NCBI RefSeq assembly: GCF_024296685.1
Contig: NZ_CP100763.1
Span: 1,736,001 to 1,800,000 of the forward strand
DNA length: 64,000 bases
From: Natrinema marinum
Lineage (GTDB): Archaea > Halobacteriota > Halobacteria > Halobacteriales > Natrialbaceae
Direction of reading: 5' to 3'
Part shown: positions 43,960 to 53,103 of the stretch, one piece after another
Position numbering within the stretch: position 1 is the stretch's first letter
Layout: each line of letters begins with the position of its first letter
The notes under the pieces: generated by a model
What the model was told of the DNA's origin: nothing
The model's database searches: none
Seen by the model: only the letters and a program-made list of their open reading frames with translations
Made by a program: the position numbers and the translations under genes

Positions 43960-44983
43960 GGACCGAACGGTCGGCGTCGTCGTGCCGTCGTACAACGAGG
44001 AAGAATTCGTTGGGAACGTGATCGACACGGTCCCCTCGTACGTCGATCGGATATACGCCATCGACGACTGCTCAAACGACGACACGTGGACGGAGATCCG
44101 ACGGCACGCCGCAAAGATGAACGGGTGTGCGTCTGTTGCCAGCGCAGACGGACATGCGCCGGTGTCAAAGGCCGAAACTGACGCGGGATTCGATCGCCGC
44201 GTCGTCCCGATACGCCACGAGGAGAACCGCGGCGTCGGCGGCGTCATAAAGACCGGGTATCTGCGCGCCCGCGAGGACGAACTCGACATCACAGCCGTTC
44301 TGGCCGGAGATGGGCAGATGGATCCCCGGCACCTCCCACGATTGCTCGATCCGATCGTCGATGGCGCTGCCGACTACACGAAAGGGAACCGGCTGATCGC
44401 CAAGGAATACCGCACAGACATGCCCCGCTTCCGACTGTACGGGAACGCGATTCTGACGCACCTGACGCGGATTTCCTCTGGGTACTGGAAGGTGATGGAC
44501 CCACAAAACGGGTACACCGCGATCTCACTCGGGGCTCTCGAGCGTCTCCCGATCGAGGATCTGTACGAATATTACGGCTATCCGAACGATCTGCTGGTAA
44601 AGTTAAACGCCGACGAAATGCGCGTTGCTGACGTCCCAATGCCCGCCGTCTACGGCGACGAGGAGTCTACCATCCGCTATCCATCGTACGTTCGAAAGGT
44701 CTCGGTGCTCCTGGCTCGGAACTTCCTCTGGCGCGTATCGGTACGATACGTCGAACGCGACTTCAACCCAAAAGAACCGCTCTATACCGCCGCGTTCATC
44801 GCCGCGGCAATCGGAACCCTCGGCGGATTGCGAACGCTACTTTCGGAGCATCGACCCCAGAAGAAGCGCGTTCTACTGGCCGTCTCGAGTTGTATTCTGT
44901 TCGTCGGCGTTCTCGTTCCGTCGATAGGGGACCTTCTCAAGGCGGACGGAGAGTGGGACACCGGGGTGCGGATCTATGACTAG
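43946..44983 (+). CDS. family 2 glycosyltransferase with C-terminal membrane helices
   Basis: 345 residues. VGVVVPSYNEEEFVGNVIDT starts the GT-A fold; IDDCSNDDTW is the nucleotide-binding acidic patch; VLAGDGQMDPRHLPRLL contains the DGQMDP motif of the DPM1/ArnC-like branch; two hydrophobic helices follow near 275-295 and 308-325. These enzymes usually place a sugar onto a polyprenyl phosphate at the inner face of the membrane, here plausibly the diacetamido uronate. The start at 43946 was chosen over 43871 because the core begins there; it overlaps the dehydrogenase by 14 bases. Confidence 0.88.
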   Translation: MEVYRDRTVGVVVPSYNEEEFVGNVIDTVPSYVDRIYAIDDCSNDDTWTEIRRHAAKMNGCASVASADGHAPVSKAETDAGFDRRVVPIRHEENRGVGGVIKTGYLRAREDELDITAVLAGDGQMDPRHLPRLLDPIVDGAADYTKGNRLIAKEYRTDMPRFRLYGNAILTHLTRISSGYWKVMDPQNGYTAISLGALERLPIEDLYEYYGYPNDLLVKLNADEMRVADVPMPAVYGDEESTIRYPSYVRKVSVLLARNFLWRVSVRYVERDFNPKEPLYTAAFIAAAIGTLGGLRTLLSEHRPQKKRVLLAVSSCILFVGVLVPSIGDLLKADGEWDTGVRIYD

Positions 44984-45758
44984 GGATTTCACGTTCGAGA
45001 TGTACGAGAACCTGCTCCAGAGCGGTCTCGAATCCGGCTACGACCATCTCACTGTTCGAGAGTTTCTCTCTCGAAGCAGGGTGCCAGAACGGTTCATCAT
45101 TCACAGACACGACGTGGATCGAAAACCGGAAAATGCACTCGCAATGGCACGACTCGAGGCGGAGTACGGGGTCTCGAGTACGTATTACGTCAGGACCATT
45201 GAGAAGACCTTCGATCCCGACCTGATCCGCGAAATCGAGGCTCTCGGTCACGAGATCGGCTACCACTACGAGGACATGGACAGAAGCGCAGGCGATCTCG
45301 ATCGCGCCCACGAGTCGTTCGCAACGAACCTCGAGAGAGTTCGACAGTACGCGACGGTCGACACGGTCTGTATGCACGGAAATCCACTCACGACGTACGA
45401 CAATCGGGAGATGTGGCGCGACGGGGACGAAACCCCGACGCTCGAGATGTACGACCTCCTCGGGGAAGCATACCTCTCTCTGGACTTCGAGACGGTGGTC
45501 TATTTTTCCGATACCGGTCGGACGTGGCGGGATGGTGCGATGAAGATAAAGGATCATACGATCGGCCCGGATTCGAAATCGATCCAGATCGAGACAACCC
45601 CCGATTTGATACGCCGTCTGGAAGCGTGCTCGCTTCCTGCCTGCTGTGTCCTCACCCATCCCAATCGCTGGGCGCGGACCACGACGGAACACGTCGTCGA
45701 AACGGCGAAGGATTCGGTAGTCAACCTCGGAAAACTCGGACTCAATATGGTACGATAA
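44976..45758 (+). CDS. polysaccharide deacetylase-like protein (NodB fold)
   Basis: 260 residues. FIIHRHDVDRKPENALAMA holds the Asp-Asp-type metal site start (HDVD), and LGHEIGYHYEDMD the HxxxH-like second part; HGNPLTTYD and VLTHPNRWAR complete the barrel. Cytoplasmic by lack of a signal peptide, so it may act on lipid-linked intermediates before export. No classical NodB serine/aspartate signature beyond these, so the reaction is inferred. Overlaps the GT2 gene by 8 bases and is 1 base from the next. Confidence 0.82.
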   Translation: MTRDFTFEMYENLLQSGLESGYDHLTVREFLSRSRVPERFIIHRHDVDRKPENALAMARLEAEYGVSSTYYVRTIEKTFDPDLIREIEALGHEIGYHYEDMDRSAGDLDRAHESFATNLERVRQYATVDTVCMHGNPLTTYDNREMWRDGDETPTLEMYDLLGEAYLSLDFETVVYFSDTGRTWRDGAMKIKDHTIGPDSKSIQIETTPDLIRRLEACSLPACCVLTHPNRWARTTTEHVVETAKDSVVNLGKLGLNMVR

Positions 45759-45759
45759 C

Positions 45760-47319
45760 ATGACAATGCTAGCAATCGGACTGGACGGTGCGAACTGGAA
45801 TCTCGTTGATAAATGGATCGCCGACGGAAAGCTACCGAACCTCAGGCGGTTAAAAGAGAACGGTATCGGCGGAACGTCGAAGAGTTGCTTGCCCCCGTTG
45901 ACGGTGCCCAACTGGAAGTGTTATTCGACCGGAAAGAATCCAGGAAACTTCGGCGTCTTCCGATTCGACAGGATTGACACGGAGTCGCGTTCGCACACGT
46001 TCCACGACTATTCCGACTTCGACAGTCCAGAACTGTGGGACTACCTCAACGCCGACGGGTTGACGACCGGGATCATCAACAAGCCGTCGACTTATCCCCC
46101 GAAGGCTGTCGACGGGTTCATGGTGTCCGGCGGCCCGGACGCGTCCGATTCGGAGTATCGGTCGCTCGAGTCCGGATTCACGTATCCATCCGCACTGGGC
46201 GACGAGTTGCAAGCGGCATTCGACTACGATGTTCATCCGACACCGATGATATCCCCGTCTGAGACCGGCGACCGAGAGGTGGAGGCGATACTGGATCTGA
46301 TTGAGACGCGGTTCCAAGTTGCGAGGTACCTGCTCGATCGCGAAGCTCCCGACTTTCTTCACCTAACTATCTTCTATAATATGGCCCTCCAGCATTACTT
46401 CTGGCGAGAGGAACCGGTTCTTCGTGCCTGGAAGGTTATCGACGAGAACCTCGCCGGGTTTATCGACGACGGTCACGACCTCGTCATCTTCTCCGACCAC
46501 GGAACGTGTCGTGTCGACGTTACGTTCTACATCAACGTCTGGCTCGAGGAGAACGGCTATCTGACGACCGAGCAGACCGTCGATCGGCGGTTACGGTCTC
46601 TCGGATTTACCCGCGAACGGGCGCTTCGGATCGCCAAACGTCTAGGAATGGTCGACGTTCTCAGCAAGACGGTGCCCGAACGAATCCAGAAGGTCCTCCC
46701 CTGGGAGGAGGGGCTCAAACGTGACAGAGTGCTCTCGGCGGTCGACTGGGACGAAACGTCGGTCCTCGCCAGCAATCAGGGTCCGGTCTACCTGACTCTC
46801 GATCGTGACGATGCCGAGTACGAGCCCCTTCGAACCGAACTGATCGAACGGTTGCAAGCCCTCTCGCATCCCGAAACCGGGGCGCACATCGTCGATGCCG
46901 TCCATCGAGGGGAGGAATTATACTCGGGACCGTACGCCGGGGCCTCCCCGGATCTCGTCATCGAACAGGGCGACAACGTACACACGAGCGATGCGATCGG
47001 TCCGAATTCGTGGTGGGCGAACACTGGTGTCTGGCAGGGAGGCAACACGCGAAACGGCTTGTTCCTGTTTCACGGTCCGAGCTTCCGCCAAGGGGCGACC
47101 GACGCCGATGCCGAGATCGTCGATATCGCACCGACGATTCTCCACTCGATGAACGTTCCCGTGCCTGATGATATGGATGGGACCGTTCTGGACGTCTTCG
47201 AAGACGATGCCGACAACGCTGTCACATATCGGACGCCGCTTTCCACCCCCAACAGCGCTGCCAGAACCGAGAGTGAATCGGTCGAACAACGGTTGGCCGA
47301 CCTGGGATACCTCGAGTGA
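45760..47319 (+). CDS. alkaline-phosphatase-superfamily enzyme (phosphodiesterase/transferase type)
   Basis: 519 residues. The metal sites typical of the superfamily show as AIGLDGANW (D9), LPPLTVPNWKCYSTGKNPG with Thr48 as likely nucleophile, FSDHGT near 245 and the late GLFLFHGP region, with PTILHSMNVPVPDDMDG at the end. Members include type I phosphodiesterases and phosphoglycerol/phosphoethanolamine transferases. In a glycan operon it may act on a nucleotide-sugar, lipid-pyrophosphate or phosphate decoration; no membrane helix or signal is present, so a cytoplasmic site is expected. Start either 45760 or 45766. Its stop overlaps the next start (GTGA). Confidence 0.85.
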   Translation: MTMLAIGLDGANWNLVDKWIADGKLPNLRRLKENGIGGTSKSCLPPLTVPNWKCYSTGKNPGNFGVFRFDRIDTESRSHTFHDYSDFDSPELWDYLNADGLTTGIINKPSTYPPKAVDGFMVSGGPDASDSEYRSLESGFTYPSALGDELQAAFDYDVHPTPMISPSETGDREVEAILDLIETRFQVARYLLDREAPDFLHLTIFYNMALQHYFWREEPVLRAWKVIDENLAGFIDDGHDLVIFSDHGTCRVDVTFYINVWLEENGYLTTEQTVDRRLRSLGFTRERALRIAKRLGMVDVLSKTVPERIQKVLPWEEGLKRDRVLSAVDWDETSVLASNQGPVYLTLDRDDAEYEPLRTELIERLQALSHPETGAHIVDAVHRGEELYSGPYAGASPDLVIEQGDNVHTSDAIGPNSWWANTGVWQGGNTRNGLFLFHGPSFRQGATDADAEIVDIAPTILHSMNVPVPDDMDGTVLDVFEDDADNAVTYRTPLSTPNSAARTESESVEQRLADLGYLE

Positions 47320-48434
47320 TCATGCGGGTCCTCTTCGACATCACTCATCCGGCACACGTGCACCTGTTCAAGAACGCGATTCGGGAACTCTGGGACTCCG
47401 GCCACCACGTCCTCGTCACGGCGAGGGGAAAGGACATCACGGTACCGCTGCTCGAGTCCTACGGGATCCCACACGTCGTCCTCTCGTCTAAATCGAGCGG
47501 GATCGTCGGGACGGTCAGTGAATGGCTGCTCCGAGAGGTCCGACTGGCACGAATCGCGACCGAGTTCGACCCCGACGTTATCGTCAGTCGGTTCAACCCT
47601 GCTGGCGCACACGCGTCGAAGGTCGTCGGGTGTCCGTTCCTGATGCTAGACGATACGGAGAACGAATCGTCGCTCATCAAAAATCTCACCTATCCGCTCG
47701 CGGACGCCGTCTTCACGCCGTCGTGTTTCGAACTCGAGCTGGGCGACAATCAGATCAGATACGACGGATACCACGAACTGGCGTATCTGCATCCCGACCG
47801 GTTTACACCCGACGAAGCGGCGTTGCGGGACCACGATATCGATCCCGACGGAGAGTACTACGTTATCCGATTGACCGCCTGGGACGCGTTCCACGACTAC
47901 GGCGCCTCCGGCGTGTCACAGCAGACCCTATCCGAGATCGTTTCGCTACTGAGCGATCGCGGAAGCGTATACATAACGAGCGAAGGATCTGTGCCGTCGG
48001 CGCTGGCGGACTACGGACTCGAGATCCCGCCATGCCGAATCCACGATCTACTAGCTTTTGCCAATGGATATATCGGAGATTCGGGAACGATGGCGACTGA
48101 AGCGGCGATCCTTGGAACGCCGGCGATCCGGATCGATCCGCTCGCGGGACGCCACACCGGCGGGAATTTCGTCGAACTAGAGGAGCGGTACGGCCTCCTC
48201 CGTTCGACACCGCATGAACGTGAGGCAGTCCGCGAACTGAGAGCGCAAGTCTCCGATCCGCGGACAGCAGAAAAGCATCGTGAGGGCGTGAAGAGACTGC
48301 TCGACGATAAGATAGATGTCACCGCCTTTCTCCTGGATCGAATACGTTCCGTCACGAACGACAGCGATCCGAAACGGACACAACGGAATTTCAGCCAGGG
48401 GGAAGCGACCAAACCCAGAACGACACCGGACTGA
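47316..48434 (+). CDS. DUF354 family protein (GT-B fold, glycosyltransferase/epimerase-like)
   Basis: 372 residues. MRVLFDITHPAHVHLFKNAI is the standard DUF354 start; GIPHVVLSSKSSG, FLMLDDTEN, FTPSCFELELG and YHELAYLHP are typical, and GYIGDSGTMATEAAILGTPAIR is the sugar-nucleotide-binding loop shared with MurG and UDP-GlcNAc 2-epimerases. Function within archaea is untested: either a glycosyltransferase or the C2 epimerase that would turn the diacetamido-gluco uronate into the manno form. GTG at 47316 overlaps the upstream stop; ATG at 47322 is the alternative. Last gene of the operon. Confidence 0.87.
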   Translation: MIMRVLFDITHPAHVHLFKNAIRELWDSGHHVLVTARGKDITVPLLESYGIPHVVLSSKSSGIVGTVSEWLLREVRLARIATEFDPDVIVSRFNPAGAHASKVVGCPFLMLDDTENESSLIKNLTYPLADAVFTPSCFELELGDNQIRYDGYHELAYLHPDRFTPDEAALRDHDIDPDGEYYVIRLTAWDAFHDYGASGVSQQTLSEIVSLLSDRGSVYITSEGSVPSALADYGLEIPPCRIHDLLAFANGYIGDSGTMATEAAILGTPAIRIDPLAGRHTGGNFVELEERYGLLRSTPHEREAVRELRAQVSDPRTAEKHREGVKRLLDDKIDVTAFLLDRIRSVTNDSDPKRTQRNFSQGEATKPRTTPD

Positions 48435-48453
48435 AAAATGCCGTGGGCGACGG

Positions 48454-50280
48454 CTACTGATCTGCGTTGTAGTCCGCGGGATCGATACGCTGATCGTCGG
48501 TGTAGACCTGCGTGCCACCCGACAGGAACGTGAAGTCGACTAGTTCGCCCGAATATCCGAGGCGGTGGACGCCACGCTCGATTGTCCCGGTAGCGGAGGT
48601 CTCTGACAGTAGTTCGACATCCCTGCCGGCGAGCGTGTCGATCACACCGCTGACCGTCACCTCGTAGGTCGATTCGTTTCCGTTACCGACGATTGTCAGG
48701 ACGTGAGACGGTTCGGTGCTATACTCCGATGGGTCCAGTTGCTCGCCGTCGACATAGACCCGCGCCGGACCGTCGACGGTGATCGACTCGAGGTCGCCGC
48801 TGAATCGGTACGCGTCGCGCCATCCGGAGACGGTGCCGGTAACGCGGCCGCCGTCGATAACGTCATCCTCGTTGATATACGCGCCCCTGTAGTTCGTCTT
48901 CTCGATGTCTCCGCTGACCTGGAACTCGTACTGGCTTGTGCCCGAAGTCCCGACACCGTCGACGAGGATATCGGTCCCGTTTGCCGCGAGGTCCGCTTCG
49001 TCTGTGTCTTCGGGGATCGATTCGATCGTTTCGAATCCGTCGATGGCGACCTGATTCCCACTTTCGGAGAGGGTGATGCTACCCTTGGGTACGCCGACTC
49101 GGAGGATTTCGCCGTTCGTAACGTCGAAATCGTCAGTGCCGCCGGACGAAGTGTACCCGTGGGCATACCAGAGCCCCTCTCGTTCGACCGCACGGTCTTG
49201 GTACTCGTGGTCGTTCGTGTTCGCGTTCGAACCCGGATCGACGGAATCGGCGTCGAATTCCAGGATGTATTCGTTCAGGTCGTCTTGGCCCGATATTTGG
49301 AGCGTGAAATCACCCGTCGGCAGTTCCGGATCGGAGGAGTCTGAGTCGGAAGTCCCCGAATCTGAAGTTCCCTGCTCGATATTTAGCACGTGATCATCGT
49401 AGTACGTCGCCATGTCTCTCGGGGATGTCTCGCCACCACCGTAGCGAGTGTACGGACCGGAGTACTCGATCGCATTGGAAGTACGGTCTTCGGTCCATCG
49501 AAGATCAGTTCGCTCGTAAATGAGTTCTCCGTCGACCCGGATGCGATAGATCCCGTCGTTCTGGGCCTGCCCGTTTTCGACGCTGTTGACTTTACAGTAC
49601 GTCTCGAATCGATACCAGTTACCGGGTTCGATCAACCCGTTCCCGTAGTAGCCATCGTTCTCCTGTGCGTCCGTATCCATGTGGTACAGATACGCCGAGA
49701 GATTGTATGGGCCGTTGTTTTGTGCTCCGGAGCCACGGTTTGCGAGGACGACGCCTGCAGACCAGCCGTTAGTGCCATCGGCACCCGGTTCGCCACCGGA
49801 GTGACCGCTTCCCGCCGAATAGGACATCGCTGTCCGGAGAATCTTACACTGATCGTCGTCGTTCATCGTCCAGTTATCTGACAACCGGAACATGAAACTG
49901 TCCCGTATCTCGACCGGCTGATAGCCGAGCGCGTTTTCGACATTGAAATGAGTGTTCGTCCCACAACTTCCGCCGGAACGAAGCGCGATTTCCAATGCGT
50001 TAGTACCGGTGTACGCCTGTCCGTCGACGAAAGAGGCCTGGTCCGGACTGCACGTCCATACGCGATACACGTCTGACGGGTTCGTATGCGAATCATAATC
50101 TATCTCTATTACGTCTCCACCGGACTCCGCGGCAGCAATCGAGGCTCCCGTCGAACCTGTAAATGCGATTGCGGTTCCACCCGCAGCTTTTAGCATCGAT
50201 CTGCGGTTAATAACGTGTTTCGGGGGCGTGTCCGATTCGTTCCGTTCTTTGCCATCTCGTACCGGTCGGTCGCGTGCCAT
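48454..50280 (-). CDS. Tat-exported polysaccharide-lyase-14-like protein with beta repeats
   Basis: 608 residues. INRRSMLKAAGGTAIAF is a twin-arginine signal. The N-terminal domain (about 55-320) shows PL14/alginate-lyase jelly-roll features: a GTNTHF strand, NGWSAGVVLANRG, YLYHMDTDAQE, GNWYRFETYCKVNSVENGQ then DGIYRIRVDGELIYER, and YGGGETSPRDMATYYDDHVL. After a Ser/Asp linker (about 325-335), the C-terminal 270 residues contain three related beta modules each ending in a VYVDGEQLDPSEYS-like element (carbohydrate-binding or surface-binding). It should cut or bind an acidic polysaccharide outside the cell. Its stop is 20 bases from that of the glycan operon (convergent). Confidence 0.78.
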   Translation of the reverse strand: MARDRPVRDGKERNESDTPPKHVINRRSMLKAAGGTAIAFTGSTGASIAAAESGGDVIEIDYDSHTNPSDVYRVWTCSPDQASFVDGQAYTGTNALEIALRSGGSCGTNTHFNVENALGYQPVEIRDSFMFRLSDNWTMNDDDQCKILRTAMSYSAGSGHSGGEPGADGTNGWSAGVVLANRGSGAQNNGPYNLSAYLYHMDTDAQENDGYYGNGLIEPGNWYRFETYCKVNSVENGQAQNDGIYRIRVDGELIYERTDLRWTEDRTSNAIEYSGPYTRYGGGETSPRDMATYYDDHVLNIEQGTSDSGTSDSDSSDPELPTGDFTLQISGQDDLNEYILEFDADSVDPGSNANTNDHEYQDRAVEREGLWYAHGYTSSGGTDDFDVTNGEILRVGVPKGSITLSESGNQVAIDGFETIESIPEDTDEADLAANGTDILVDGVGTSGTSQYEFQVSGDIEKTNYRGAYINEDDVIDGGRVTGTVSGWRDAYRFSGDLESITVDGPARVYVDGEQLDPSEYSTEPSHVLTIVGNGNESTYEVTVSGVIDTLAGRDVELLSETSATGTIERGVHRLGYSGELVDFTFLSGGTQVYTDDQRIDPADYNADQ

Positions 50281-50790
50281 TGCAGTCTCAGTAAGTCCCC
50301 CTTACCATCATAAGCTTTTAGGATAGATTGTGGAGAAATTTACGTTGATGTGGTTGAATCTAGAAAGTAAGTTAACTACTCCTTCGTTTGATGCCTATTA
50401 TTCTCCCGATGTTGGATCTTGGACTAGGGAATAACAATAGTGCCTCGCCATGGAGAGAACGGATGACTCCAAACCCCGTCCAACGCCTAACCGGATGTGC
50501 ACTCTCCCCACAAGTTCTATCGAACGTCTATCCAAGCCGTTGTCGATGGCGGTATCCACCCGCCGCTTGCCGACTTCGCAGACGGGCACACCTCTGACTG
50601 GCCGTCATTGCTTACTCGAGCTATTTACTCGGCACTCATCATCGTGGGTATACGGCACCGATCCCGGAAACCAAAGCGGTGCGTCTATCGATCGTTCGCG
50701 TTCTCTCTCGACTAACAGTTCCCAGTCGATTCGGATTGCGTACTCGTTAACGCGTTCGGTTCCGTTACTCTCTAACCCTCATTCATCTGA
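50281..50790 (-). other. intergenic region between the two lyase-like genes
   Basis: About 510 bases. Minus-strand CTAAAAGCTTATGAT (50308-50322) lies about 36 bases before the first lyase start and is a likely TATA box. Plus-strand frames at 50388-50833 are Arg/Ser-rich without start signals; they could be decayed sequence. No gene called. Confidence 0.5.
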
Positions 50791-51696
50791 CTATTCGGAA
50801 CCGGTATTGAAGAATAGCGTATGGTCGTCATAGGTCGCCGCCATGTCTGTTGGTGCAGTCTCTCCCCCACCGTAGTACAGAAACGGACCGGCGTACTCGA
50901 TCGCCTGGTCGTTCGTCGTCGTCCACCGACGCTCCTCACGCTCGTAGATCAGTTCGTCGTCTAACCAGATGCGTAAGTCACCGTCAGGGTTTGCCTCCCC
51001 GTCGGTTATCGAATTCATGCGTACGTAAGCGCCGATTTTAAACCACTCGCCCGAGGTCACGTGGGCCTCACTGTCGGGAGGATTATTGTCACTCCATTCA
51101 CCCAAGTGATACTCGTACGTGGCCAACTCGTAGGTGCCGTCCGACAGCCCGGCTGGATTTTCGAGGATGAGCGACGCCGACCATCCGTCATCACCGGAGG
51201 GTTTGCAATCGACACCGGTTCCACACGAGCCGGCCTCCGTGTTCAGACCAACCCGGAATATCTTACATTTGTCTCCGTCGGCCATCTTCCACCCCTCCGA
51301 TAGCCGAATATAACACGACTGATACATCTCGGTCGGTTGCCCGTCTCCTTGATGTGGAAACCAGTAATGACAGTTCGTCCCGCAACTGTCATCCTCAACG
51401 AGGCTGATTTCAAGTGCCTGGTCACCAGTACGAGTTCGCTCCGTTGTTAGCGATGCTCGCTCTGGGTCGCACGTCCAAACTCGATAAATCTCCTCCAGAT
51501 TGTCGAACTGATCGAAATCGATCGCAATGCTATCGATTTCCTCGCTCTTGAAATCATCAAACGGTAGCGCAGAGTTCACCGGGGCATTCTTCGGGGCGGG
51601 TTTCGCATCGTCGGCAATTCTAGCTACCCCGTAAATCGAACCCACCGAAAGTGCTCCGACTGTCGCTGCCTTCAGATACGACCGACGGTTCAGCAT
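50791..51696 (-). CDS. Tat-exported PL14-like single-domain protein
   Basis: 301 residues, starting MLNRRSYLKAATVGALSVGS, a twin-arginine signal. Residues 55-300 align with the lyase domain of the 608-residue neighbour: EEIYRVWTCDPERASL versus SDVYRVWTCSPDQASF, SCGTNCHYWF, DGWSASLILEN, YEYHLGEW, DLRIWLDDELIYERE and YYGGGETAPTDMAATYDDH. It lacks the C-terminal beta modules, so the pair arose by duplication followed by gain or loss of the tail. A GTG three codons earlier (51705) is possible. Function as for its neighbour: exported glycan lyase or glycan-binding protein. Confidence 0.75.
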   Translation of the reverse strand: MLNRRSYLKAATVGALSVGSIYGVARIADDAKPAPKNAPVNSALPFDDFKSEEIDSIAIDFDQFDNLEEIYRVWTCDPERASLTTERTRTGDQALEISLVEDDSCGTNCHYWFPHQGDGQPTEMYQSCYIRLSEGWKMADGDKCKIFRVGLNTEAGSCGTGVDCKPSGDDGWSASLILENPAGLSDGTYELATYEYHLGEWSDNNPPDSEAHVTSGEWFKIGAYVRMNSITDGEANPDGDLRIWLDDELIYEREERRWTTTNDQAIEYAGPFLYYGGGETAPTDMAATYDDHTLFFNTGSE

Positions 51697-51921
51697 TATA
51701 TACACCGTACGGAGGCCATTTTGAAGAGCAGTCGTATTGTTCGACCTTGGTAAGATCTACTTTCTGGAACGTGCATTGACGTACCACCGAGGAGATGGGT
51801 GTCGCTTTGACTCGAGCATCCCGTCTCCGCCGTTTGGCTTCGAATACGTCACTGCCCCAACACGGCCCCGGAGTCCCGAAATAGGGTCCTTCGGAGTCAA
51901 GGTGTTTTTCTGAACCAGTGT

Positions 51922-52854
51922 GTGTCGCAGCTGAGTACCGTCCCTAGGGGAGCGTATTTTGATGCTCGAGGTGGAGAGTCCCCGAAGATGAAGGGACACG
52001 ACTTCGCGGTCTGTTTGACACACGACGTCGATAGACCGTACAAGACGTTTCAGGCCCCATACGATGCGATTGTGGAACGAGATCTAGCACACCTGACGTC
52101 ACTGGTCAGCGATGACCGCCCGTACTGGCAGTTCGACGAACTGCTGTCTCTCGAAGAGAAATACGACGTTCGGTCATCGTTTTATTTCCTAAACGAGAAG
52201 AAGCTTCTCCGAGATAAACGCCCCCAAGAGTGGATCAAACCACGGAATTGGATACTCTTCGGTGGGCGATACGAGATAACGTCAGATGAGATCACGGACG
52301 TGATTCGGACACTCGACCGAGGGGGGTGGGAGGTCGGTTTGCACGGGTCTTACGAGTCCTTCGATGACCGTGGTCGATTACGATTCGAGAAAGAGCAACT
52401 CGAGGAGTTACTGGACGGGGACGTCATCGGCGGCCGGCAGCACTATCTCAATTTGCAGGGAACGCGAACGTGGGACCACCATCGACGGATCGGATTGCGA
52501 TACGATGCCAGCCTGGGGTCGAGCACGGAGTACGGGTTCAACGGCCGGTATGACATCCGCCGGCCGTTCGACGACGAGTTCGTCGTGTTTCCGCTTACGA
52601 TTATGGAAACGCCGCTAATGGAATCGACACCGTCGGTCGACGCCGCGTGGCGGGAGTGCAAGCGACTGCTCGTCGAAGCTCAGGAACATGGTGCAGTTAT
52701 GACCGTGCTCTGGCACCCGAGATACATAAACGAGGAAGAATACCCTGGTTACCGAACGATCTACGAACGGCTGATTCGAGAAGCCAAGGCCATGGACGCC
52801 TGGGTAGGCCCCTGCGGAGAATACTACCGGCGACTCGAGACGACAGTGCAGTGA
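51922..52854 (+). CDS. polysaccharide deacetylase family protein
   Basis: 310 residues with a GTG start; an ATG at 51988 (MKGHDFAVCLTHDVDRPYK) is the other option. CLTHDVDRPYKTF carries the HDVD metal motif, WEVGLHGSYESFDD the HGS motif, and MTVLWHPRYINEEEYPGY the last His. No signal peptide. The family removes N-acetyl groups from glycans; in surface-glycan clusters the substrate is usually the lipid-linked or nascent polymer. Divergent from the lyase-like gene. Confidence 0.88.
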   Translation: MSQLSTVPRGAYFDARGGESPKMKGHDFAVCLTHDVDRPYKTFQAPYDAIVERDLAHLTSLVSDDRPYWQFDELLSLEEKYDVRSSFYFLNEKKLLRDKRPQEWIKPRNWILFGGRYEITSDEITDVIRTLDRGGWEVGLHGSYESFDDRGRLRFEKEQLEELLDGDVIGGRQHYLNLQGTRTWDHHRRIGLRYDASLGSSTEYGFNGRYDIRRPFDDEFVVFPLTIMETPLMESTPSVDAAWRECKRLLVEAQEHGAVMTVLWHPRYINEEEYPGYRTIYERLIREAKAMDAWVGPCGEYYRRLETTVQ

Positions 52855-53103
52855 TCCCGTCCGGGCCGACGTATGTGTTCTATGATCGGTGATAAATGTC
52901 CCTCCGCCGTAGTCCCAACTGAACCGAGTAACACACCGATCGCACAGCGGTCGTGCGGTCGGGTGTACAGTGACTGCAGTGGCTACTATCGCCCCCATCT
53001 CACAGGCATCGTCAGAACCTGATCGGCGCGTATCGGCGTTGAAAGGCGGAAATACGGGATTGCTCGAGGGAACAATCGAATACCACCGGTTGGCTTTTCA
53101 CCG

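Noticed and set aside
50388-50833. Overlapping + strand frames between the two lyase-like genes
   Set aside because: Frames switch and lack starts; could be relic DNA but no family can be named.
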